The notes beneath the pieces are model-generated. The model was not told the origin of the DNA, searched no databases, and was given only the letters and a program-made list of their open reading frames with translations. From positions 1 through 7,121 of the forward strand of contig JAEYVB010000014.1 of the NCBI GenBank assembly GCA_023429345.1: 7,121 bases of DNA, in the 5' to 3' direction. The position numbers and the translations under genes are program-made. Shown piece after piece: positions 1-4,726 of this stretch (within the stretch, counting starts at the first letter, position 1; each line of letters begins with the position of its first letter). The stretch is from Planctomycetota bacterium. Lineage in GTDB: Bacteria; Planctomycetota; Phycisphaerae; Phycisphaerales; UBA1924.

Positions 1-90
1 GGGCTGGGGATCGACCGCCTCGCCATGCTCCTCACCAACCAGAGGACCATCCGCGACGTCATGCTGTTCCCGATGATGCGTCCGGAGTAG
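1..90 (+). CDS. lysS: Lysyl-tRNA synthetase (class II), C-terminal end only
   Basis: Only the last 29 codons and the TAG stop are inside the window, and the frame is open from base 1. The peptide begins GLGIDRLAMLL, which is motif 3 of class II aminoacyl-tRNA synthetases; its Arg contacts ATP. It continues into TIRDVMLFPMMRPE, and an 'IRDV-x-LFP-x-MRP' ending is the standard C-terminus of class II LysRS. The enzyme charges tRNA-Lys with lysine in the cytoplasm using ATP. The related class IIb enzymes AspRS and AsnRS also carry motif 3, but their tails read differently. The following 126 bases before the next gene hold only short GC hairpins, such as GGGGC/GCCCC at 153-166, and no T-tract terminator. 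Confidence 0.93.
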   Translation, partial: GLGIDRLAMLLTNQRTIRDVMLFPMMRPE

Positions 91-216
91 CCCCCGCCCG
101 GGGACCTGAAACTCCCCACCCGCTCCACCGAACTACCCCCCCGCGCGCACCTGGGGCGGAGGCCCCGTATGCTCTCCGCCGCACGCACCTCCGTGCGCGC
201 TTGGGAGGACTCGAAT

Positions 217-1374
217 ATGAAGCGGATCGCTGCATCGTCCCTGGTCGCCCTCTGCCTCGCCGCGGGGGCCCTCGCACCCAGCACCCTGGCACAGCCGCCG
301 GCCCAGCCGTCCGCGGCCGCGCAGTCCGGACCCGAAGAGATCACGCAGGACAACGTGATCGCCGGGACCATGGACATCGATTTCGGCACCCGCACGAACC
401 TCGACACCTCGGGCGACCTGAAGCCGGGCTCCGCGGCCGTCGGCGCAAAGGACGAGTACAAGTTCACGCTGAGCGTCGCGACGACCACCGAGTACAGCGG
501 CTCGATCTCCCGCCAGCCGAACCTGTTCACGAAGACGCTCGCCCGGCGCAAGCAGGACGCCCTGCTGAGCTACTCGATCGACCTCGCGGTCCTGAACCCC
601 CGCGACCTCAAGCAGAAGCGCGTCGTCGGTAAATGGGTCGGCACCGTCCCGATCGATACCGCCACCGGCGCCTTCGACCTCGCGGGCGGCCGCGCCAAGG
701 AGAGCCCGCTCCGCATCGCCGTGGATGCGGTCGGCCGCGCGCCGAGCTTCCAGGACTACTTCGCCGGCCGCCTCGTCGGCAAGGCCGAGAAGAAGGACAA
801 CCTCGCGCAGTACACCTTCAAGCGCGTCGTGGGGAACAAGACGGTGCAGATGGTCGTGAAGAAGTCCGACCCGATGCGCTTCGAGAACATCAAGCTGGCC
901 AAGGGGCCGGCCGAGAGCTATCCGGCCTGCTCCGTCACCGGCCGGCTGGATTACGACTACGAGACGGGCAACTGGTTCACGGACGGCATCCGCTTCGCCT
1001 ATTCGGTCGACGGCAGGGACTACGAGGACATCGTGACCGGCTCGATCAAGTGGGTCGAGGACCCGGACCGCGAGACCAACGGCAAGGGCTACTACGAGTT
1101 CAACCTCCGCTTTAACGAGGAGAAGTTCGCCAAGAGCTCGTCCGAGTCCGAGGCCTTCGAGAAGATGAGCGACGAGGACGCGTTCTTCGCCGTGGATGAT
1201 TCGATTCCCTGCCTCACCGGGCGCATCACCTACGTTGACACCATGGGCGAGAACGACCTCCCGACCGCCAGCAAGGTCACGTACGCGCTGAACGCCAACA
1301 AGCTCACCAAGCAGCAGGTGGTCAACTTCGCCAAGCTCTGGCTCCTCTGCGTCGGCCCGACGAACGACGAGTGA
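217..1374 (+). CDS. Secreted protein of unknown function with internal beta-type repeats
   Basis: This 385-residue protein is not one I recognise. The ATG at 217 is chosen because GGGAGGA (203-209) lies 7 bases upstream and the reading then begins with a clean Sec signal: MKRIAAS, a hydrophobic core at residues 8-20, and probable cleavage after STLA (residue 25). An in-frame ATG at 169 has no ribosome site and would bury the signal. A Pro/Ala/Gln-rich linker (26-38) leads to a mature domain made of recurring units: a '[VILY]-x-G-[ST/R]-[ILM]' turn, then a loop, then an alternating strand such as YKFTLSVA or YYEFNLRF. I see five units, at about 47-87, 93-125, 240-264, 273-300 and 333-360. Three Cys (238, 332, 378) lie in the mature part. 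The repeats suggest an all-beta periplasmic or surface protein; that is inference. The gene lies between lysS and the Tat oxidoreductase. Confidence 0.85.
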   Translation: MKRIAASSLVALCLAAGALAPSTLAQPPAQPSAAAQSGPEEITQDNVIAGTMDIDFGTRTNLDTSGDLKPGSAAVGAKDEYKFTLSVATTTEYSGSISRQPNLFTKTLARRKQDALLSYSIDLAVLNPRDLKQKRVVGKWVGTVPIDTATGAFDLAGGRAKESPLRIAVDAVGRAPSFQDYFAGRLVGKAEKKDNLAQYTFKRVVGNKTVQMVVKKSDPMRFENIKLAKGPAESYPACSVTGRLDYDYETGNWFTDGIRFAYSVDGRDYEDIVTGSIKWVEDPDRETNGKGYYEFNLRFNEEKFAKSSSESEAFEKMSDEDAFFAVDDSIPCLTGRITYVDTMGENDLPTASKVTYALNANKLTKQQVVNFAKLWLLCVGPTNDE

Positions 1375-1392
1375 TGTCCGACTTCTGATCCC

Positions 1393-1422
1393 GCACCGAC
1401 CGCCGCCTTGGGCGGCCGGTGC
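1393..1422 (+). terminator. Imperfect GC hairpin downstream of the secreted unknown gene
   Basis: Arms GCACCGACCGCC (1393-1404) and GGCGGCCGGTGC (1411-1422) pair over 12 positions with one A/C mismatch around a 6-base loop. The hairpin starts 18 bases after the stop codon at 1374. No T-run follows, so it may be a weak terminator or an mRNA 3'-end stabiliser rather than a classical intrinsic terminator. Confidence 0.5.
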
Positions 1423-1441
1423 CGCCCGGTCCAGCAATCCC

Positions 1442-1471
1442 GCGGGGCGTCGCCCGCCGGCGACGCCCCGC
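1442..1471 (+). terminator. Perfect 13-bp GC hairpin between two secreted-protein genes
   Basis: Arms GCGGGGCGTCGCC (1442-1454) and GGCGACGCCCCGC (1459-1471) are perfectly complementary around a CGCC loop. This is the strongest inverted repeat in the window, and it is the second of two tandem hairpins in the 145-base gap. It lacks a T-tract. Its position after one gene and 48 bases before the next ATG suggests transcription termination or attenuation between them. Confidence 0.6.
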
Positions 1472-1519
1472 CTTCGCACCACCCCCGCCCCCTCGGGCAG
1501 GGTTAAGCCGGAGACGAAT

Positions 1520-2998
1520 ATGCCTCGCTCCCTGTACGCCCGCCTCGCCCACCGCTACGGCCCGCCCACCGACCCCGAGCAGCGCCGCCTGTTCCTGAAG
1601 GCCTCGCTCGCCGCGGCCTCCGGCCTGCTGATCAGCTCCGGCACAGCGCACGGCCTCTCGCGGCTGGGCCGCTTCTCCGCCAAGCGGGTTGTCGTCATCG
1701 GCGGCGGGTTCTCCGGTCTCGCCTGCGCCTTCGAGCTCAAGGCCGCCGGTTACGACGTCACCGTCATCGAGGCACGCGGGCGCGTCGGCGGACGGGTGCT
1801 CTCGTTCGACGACATGGTGCCGGGCAAGAACGTCGAGGGCGGCGGCGAGCTCATCGGCTCCAACCACCCGACCTGGGTCGGCTACAAGGACCGCTTCAAT
1901 CTTGAGTGGCTCGACGTGAGCGAGTGGGATGCCGATTACCCCATCCTCCTCGACGGCAAGATGCTCACCGGAGAAGAGTCGGAGAAGCTTTACGAGGAAA
2001 TGGACGCCGCCCTCGCGGGAATGAACGAGGATGCCCGCCCCATCAACGCCGAAGAGCCCTGGAAGAGCGACAACGCCGAGGCCCTCGATCGCCGCACTCT
2101 GAAGGAATGGATCGAAGCGCTCGAGGCCTCCGACCTCTGCAAGGCCGGCATCACCGCCCAGCTCGCCGGCGACAACGGCCAGTCGACGGTGCGGCAGAGC
2201 TACCTGGGCAACCTCACGCAGGTGAAGGGCGGCGGCGTCGAGGCCTACTGGACGGAATCGGAGATCTACCGCTGCAAGGGCGGGAACCAGCAGCTCGCGA
2301 AGCACCTCGCCGAATCGATCGGTCCGGACCGCGTGGTGCTCAAGCTCCCCGTCACGAGCGTCGAGCAGAAGGGCGGCGCCATGGTGGTCACCTGCCGCGA
2401 TGGACGCACCATCGAGTGCGACGATGTTGTCCTCGCCGTCCCGCCGACCGTCTGGGGCAAGATCCAGTTCCGCCCCGGGATCCCGTCGGCCTTCAACCCG
2501 CAGATGGGGACGAACGTCAAGTACCTCGCGGCCGTGAAGGGGCCGTACTGGAAGGATGCCGGCCTCGCGCCCGACTCCCTCACCAACGGCGATATCGCCT
2601 GGACGTGGGAGGGGACCGATGCGCAGGAGGGCGACGGCGCTTGCCTTGTCGCCTTCTCCGGCGGCCCCGGCGCTGAGCGCATCCGGGCCCGAGCCCCGGA
2701 AGAGCGGGAGAAGGCGTACGCCGAGGCGTTCGAGGCCATCTACCCCGGGTTCCGGGATAACCTCGCCAAGACCCGCTACATGGATTGGCCCGGTGACCCA
2801 CTCACGATGACCGGCTACTCCTTCCCCGCCCCCGGGCAGGTCACGACGGTCGGCCCGCTGCTGCGCAAGGGCCTGGACCGCCTCCACTTCTGCGGCGAGC
2901 ACACGTCGTACCAGTTCGTCGGGTACATGGAGGGCGCGCTCAACTCCGGCGCATCGCTGGCCAAGCGCCTGGCCCAGCGCGACGGCGTGGTGAGGTAA
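1520..2998 (+). CDS. Tat-exported flavin amine oxidase family protein (FAD-dependent)
   Basis: This 492-residue protein has the length and motif order of flavin-containing amine oxidases (the monoamine oxidase / L-amino-acid oxidase superfamily). The Tat motif RRLFLK (22-27) precedes an Ala/Gly-rich segment (28-45), so the enzyme is probably exported folded with FAD bound. The dinucleotide fold follows: VVVIGGGFSG (57-66), then the ribose-binding Glu in VIEARGRVGGR (82-92). RCKGGNQQLAKHLA (251-264) is the family's central GG motif. Lys334 in VKYLAAVKGPYW aligns with the active-site Lys of monoamine oxidases. CGEHTSYQFVGYMEGALNSG (458-477) is the C-terminal FAD-binding signature. I see no MAO-type Cys in the usual position for a covalent flavin link. 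The family oxidises amines or amino acids to imines, releasing H2O2; the substrate here cannot be read from the sequence. The start is set by GGAG (1510-1513), 6 bases from the ATG. Confidence 0.88.
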   Translation: MPRSLYARLAHRYGPPTDPEQRRLFLKASLAAASGLLISSGTAHGLSRLGRFSAKRVVVIGGGFSGLACAFELKAAGYDVTVIEARGRVGGRVLSFDDMVPGKNVEGGGELIGSNHPTWVGYKDRFNLEWLDVSEWDADYPILLDGKMLTGEESEKLYEEMDAALAGMNEDARPINAEEPWKSDNAEALDRRTLKEWIEALEASDLCKAGITAQLAGDNGQSTVRQSYLGNLTQVKGGGVEAYWTESEIYRCKGGNQQLAKHLAESIGPDRVVLKLPVTSVEQKGGAMVVTCRDGRTIECDDVVLAVPPTVWGKIQFRPGIPSAFNPQMGTNVKYLAAVKGPYWKDAGLAPDSLTNGDIAWTWEGTDAQEGDGACLVAFSGGPGAERIRARAPEEREKAYAEAFEAIYPGFRDNLAKTRYMDWPGDPLTMTGYSFPAPGQVTTVGPLLRKGLDRLHFCGEHTSYQFVGYMEGALNSGASLAKRLAQRDGVVR

Positions 2999-3071
2999 CT
3001 CGGGTCACGCCCAGCGCGACAGAACAAGTCCGAGCGAATCAAGCTGGCTCACGACCGATCCAGGAATCGAA

Positions 3072-3995
3072 TCACTCCTTCGGGATGTTGATCAGCCGGC
3101 TCGGCTGCATCTGCTGCTGCCGGATCACCTTCCCTGTCTTGGGATCGGTCAGCTTTACGGTGTTCCGCACGCCTTGTCCGTTGAACAGGTTGTACGGGTA
3201 CCGCTTCCGCGCCGCGACGATCGCCGGCGCGGTGAACCCGGTCTGGCTGTCGAAGTCGTCCAGCGAGAACGTCCCGACCAGCACCATGCTCAGGTTGGGC
3301 CCGTGAAAGTAGTACGCCTCTTCCCCCTCGCGGCGCAGCTGCACGGCCGCGGCCTCCGCCGTCTCCCGGAACTCCTGGAGCTCCTTGGCGGTGGCGACCC
3401 CCTCCATCCGCCCGTAGGCCCCGACCTGCAGCGAGTACGCCGCCCAGGGCTTCTCCTTCCACACGTTGCGCAGGTCGTACTCCGGGATCGTCCCCTTGAT
3501 GTCCGCCGGCGGCGCGAGCATGGCCGCGGCGAAGGGCTTGGCGGTGATGCCCGCCTCGGACACGCTGAGGGTGCGGATCCGCTCCAGATCCTTCTGCCCG
3601 GCCTGCTGCGTCGGATAGCGGCCATAGGCGATCACCGTCGCGGGTCCGCGCTCCTCGAGGTAGGCCTCTTTCAGCCCCGCAAGGTTCCGCACGCGCTCCA
3701 GCCCGCGCTGCGCCTCGACATCGTGTTCCCCCTCGCGGAACGACATCAGCACGATCGACCACGTCGGGGCCGCGGCGTCCGCCCTCTCCTTGCCGCCGCC
3801 GCCGAAGATCTCTCGCCCCTCACTTTCCAGGCGCCCGCCGTCGCGCTTGCCCGGCCGGGTCTGCTCCCTGGGTGTGGACTTGCGGCTCGGCTTGAAGGTG
3901 TCCTGCGCCAGGATTGGCGTCGCGGCGACCAGCACCAGGGCCGCGGCCAGCAACCGCCGGGCGCGGGGTGCGGAGGGTGGAGTAGAGGTGTGCAT
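3072..3995 (-). CDS. Secreted protein with two SPOR-like segments
   Basis: The protein is 307 residues long from the ATG at 3995-3993. That start gives a typical Sec signal: MHTSTPPSAPRARR, a hydrophobic core at 15-26, and probable cleavage after PILA (residue 30). A longer in-frame reading from 4049 adds 18 charged residues before the signal and is less likely. The ribosome site is weak (GGAAAG, about 7 bases upstream). A basic, disordered linker (33-75) precedes two related modules: TWSIVLMSF...VIAYGRY (78-127) and AAYSLQVGAYGRM...MVLVGTF (185-243). Each has a strand, a helix rich in E/R/A/L and a second strand ending in G-x-[YF], which resembles SPOR domains that bind denuded peptidoglycan glycan at division sites. 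The SPOR assignment is my inference from pattern. The gene converges on the amine oxidase with a 73-base gap. Confidence 0.8.
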   Translation of the reverse strand: MHTSTPPSAPRARRLLAAALVLVAATPILAQDTFKPSRKSTPREQTRPGKRDGGRLESEGREIFGGGGKERADAAAPTWSIVLMSFREGEHDVEAQRGLERVRNLAGLKEAYLEERGPATVIAYGRYPTQQAGQKDLERIRTLSVSEAGITAKPFAAAMLAPPADIKGTIPEYDLRNVWKEKPWAAYSLQVGAYGRMEGVATAKELQEFRETAEAAAVQLRREGEEAYYFHGPNLSMVLVGTFSLDDFDSQTGFTAPAIVAARKRYPYNLFNGQGVRNTVKLTDPKTGKVIRQQQMQPSRLINIPKE

Positions 3996-4026
3996 GGTGG
4001 TCTTTCCGGGCGTCGTGGCCCGCCGG

Positions 4027-4055
4027 ATCCTAACAGGTTCTGAGCCCAAGATCAG
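4027..4055 (-). promoter_or_regulatory. Candidate extended -10 promoter for the SPOR-like gene
   Basis: Read on the minus strand, TGTTAGGAT (4035-4027) resembles an extended -10 element (TG-n-TATAAT; hexamer TAGGAT, 4 of 6). Seventeen bases upstream lies CTGATC (4055-4050), a poor -35 (3 of 6). It would place the start site roughly 25 bases upstream of the ATG at 3995. Sequence resemblance only; planctomycete promoter consensus is not well known to me. Confidence 0.3.
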
Positions 4056-4085
4056 GTGAGAATTCTTGCCGCGTCCGTGTTAGGG

Positions 4086-4112
4086 TTATTCGTCGTAAAC
4101 TCTTGCCGTATA
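4086..4112 (+). promoter_or_regulatory. Candidate FliA (sigma-28)-like promoter upstream of flgM
   Basis: GCCGTATA (4105-4112) resembles the enterobacterial FliA -10 element GCCGATAA. Exactly 15 bases upstream lies TTAT (4086-4089), in the position of the FliA -35 core TAAA, which it matches at only two of four positions. The same stretch also contains TATAGG (4109-4114), a possible housekeeping -10 with no good -35. flgM is commonly transcribed by sigma-28 in other bacteria, which makes this placement sensible but not proven. Transcription from here would give a leader of roughly 165 bases. Confidence 0.3.
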
Positions 4113-4152
4113 GGCGGTTAGCGTGCAAAACGGTGGGCGGTAAAACTTCAAG

Positions 4153-4235
4153 GGTCCTTCTGACCCCCGACGATACACAGGGGGCCAGAAGAGAGGCCAA
4201 ATCCCGCCGGTGAACCCCACCGGTAGATGAGGCGG
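4153..4235 (+). other. Foldable leader region upstream of flgM (two stem-loops)
   Basis: Two stem-loops can be drawn in the 289-base gap between the divergent genes. The larger pairs CTTCTGACCCCC (4157-4168) with GGGGGCCAGAAG (4180-4191), with one A/C mismatch, around an 11-base loop. Beyond a 3-base bulge it is extended by GGTC (4153-4156) with GGCC (4195-4198). The second pairs CCGGTG (4207-4212) with CACCGG (4218-4223). An alternative pairing, CCGCC (4204-4208) with GGCGG (4231-4235), overlaps and competes with it. No T-tract follows either. The rest of the gap (3996-4150) holds the promoter candidates and two direct copies of TCTTGCCG (4064-4071, 4101-4108). I do not recognise a known riboswitch class. 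Confidence 0.5.
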
Positions 4236-4270
4236 AGGGTGCAGTCGCCAGTTGTTGTGTTCGCCATTGG

Positions 4271-4281
4271 TGGAGGCCTCC
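4271..4281 (+). promoter_or_regulatory. Ribosome binding site of flgM inside a palindrome
   Basis: TGGAGG (4271-4276) is a strong Shine-Dalgarno sequence 8 bases before the ATG at 4285 and fixes the flgM start. It forms half of the perfect 10-base palindrome GGAGGCCTCC (4272-4281). The CCTCC half is an anti-Shine-Dalgarno copy next to the real site, so local or intermolecular pairing could hide the ribosome site. Confidence 0.7.
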
Positions 4282-4284
4282 TGA

Positions 4285-4587
4285 ATGTCCGACATCGCTC
4301 CCGTGAACGGCGCCCCGTACGAACGACCGGAGCCGATCACGCCCGTATCCCGGCCGATCGGCCTCGCCGAGCCGGCCCCCGTGCCCGGGCCGCGGCTCGC
4401 CGGCCGCCCGTCCGACCGTGTTGATATCTCCGAACGAGCCCGACTCTTATCCAGGCTGGCCGCCATGCCCGAAATCCGCCAGGAACTCGTGGACCAGGTC
4501 CGCCGCCAGATCGCCGACGGCACCTACGAGACCGACGACAAACTCGACGAGGCCCTCGCCGCCCTGGCCGAGGACCTCGACGGCTGA
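4285..4587 (+). CDS. flgM: Anti-sigma-28 factor FlgM
   Basis: The 100-residue protein ends in a FlgM domain. DRVDIS (44-49) and the helix SERARLLSRL lead to MPEIRQELVDQVRRQIADG (61-79), matching the family pattern 'P-x-[IV]-R-x-E-x-V-x-x-[LV]-[RK]-x-x-I-x-x-G-x-Y'. TYETDDKLDEALAALAEDL (80-98) supplies the final helix. In well-studied bacteria FlgM binds sigma-28 (FliA) in the cytoplasm and blocks late flagellar transcription until the hook is finished, when FlgM is exported through the basal body. The N-terminal 43 residues are Pro-rich and probably disordered, as is normal for an exported regulator. The length is typical. No other flagellar gene is visible nearby, so this copy sits apart from its pathway. 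A clear terminator lies 39 bases downstream, which suggests a single-gene transcript. Confidence 0.85.
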   Translation: MSDIAPVNGAPYERPEPITPVSRPIGLAEPAPVPGPRLAGRPSDRVDISERARLLSRLAAMPEIRQELVDQVRRQIADGTYETDDKLDEALAALAEDLDG

Positions 4588-4626
4588 GACTACCGGCCTG
4601 CCCGCACCAACCACTGCCGGACCCGC

Positions 4627-4649
4627 GCCCCGCCCTGACGGGGCTTTTT
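4627..4649 (+). terminator. Rho-independent terminator of flgM
   Basis: GCCCCG (4627-4632) pairs perfectly with CGGGGC (4639-4644) around a 6-base loop and is followed at once by TTTTT (4645-4649). It lies 39 bases past the flgM stop. It is the only classical intrinsic terminator in the window. Confidence 0.9.
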
Positions 4650-4672
4650 CATGCCCGACCGCAACCGGTGGA

Positions 4673-4720
4673 GCAGCGGAGTTCTAGAACCCTTCAGCCG
4701 GCGTTCTGCTGGCAGCGGAG
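4673..4720 (+). repeat. Palindrome and 9-base direct repeat upstream of the dockerin-type gene
   Basis: GTTCTAGAAC (4681-4690) is a perfect 10-base palindrome. GCAGCGGAG occurs at 4673-4681 and again at 4712-4720, where its GGAG is the ribosome site of the next gene. GCCGGC (4697-4702) and GCTGGC (4708-4713) can form a small hairpin, with one G-U pair, just before that site. The palindrome could be an operator; I know of no regulator that fits it. Confidence 0.4.
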
Positions 4721-4726
4721 ATGGCC

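Noticed and set aside
169..216. Upstream in-frame ATG for the secreted unknown protein
   Set aside because: No ribosome site in front of it, and it would place 16 extra residues before a clear signal peptide. GGGAGGA at 203-209 points to the ATG at 217.
133..1482. Long open frame of 449 codons on the minus strand opposite the secreted unknown protein
   Set aside because: It is antisense to a gene with a signal peptide and ribosome site. Its protein is an Ala/Val/Leu/Arg/Gly-biased string typical of reverse frames in GC-rich DNA, with no recognisable domain.
1322..2902. Open frame of 526 codons on the minus strand opposite the amine oxidase gene
   Set aside because: The plus strand has unmistakable FAD-binding and Tat motifs, whereas the antisense reading has none and is compositionally biased. 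It is a GC-rich shadow.
3004..3020. Bidirectional terminator in the convergent gap between the oxidase and the SPOR-like gene
   Set aside because: GTCACGC/GCGCGAC forms only a 7-position stem with a mismatch and a 3-base loop, with no T-run on either side. Too weak to call.
3174..4043. Plus-strand open frame of 289 codons opposite the SPOR-like gene
   Set aside because: Very Arg/Pro/Leu-rich, without a signal or domain; the minus-strand reading has a proper Sec signal and ordered modules.
3996..4049. Longer N-terminus for the SPOR-like protein from 4049
   Set aside because: It adds 18 charged residues before the Sec signal and would overlap the best promoter candidate.
4096..4112. TAAA at 4096-4099 as the -35 of a FliA promoter with GCCGTATA
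   Set aside because: Only 5 bases separate them instead of about 15.
4153..4250. Possible known riboswitch (c-di-GMP, TPP, glycine or cobalamin type) before flgM
   Set aside because: I compared the leader by eye with the conserved cores of these classes and found no convincing match; only generic stems are present.
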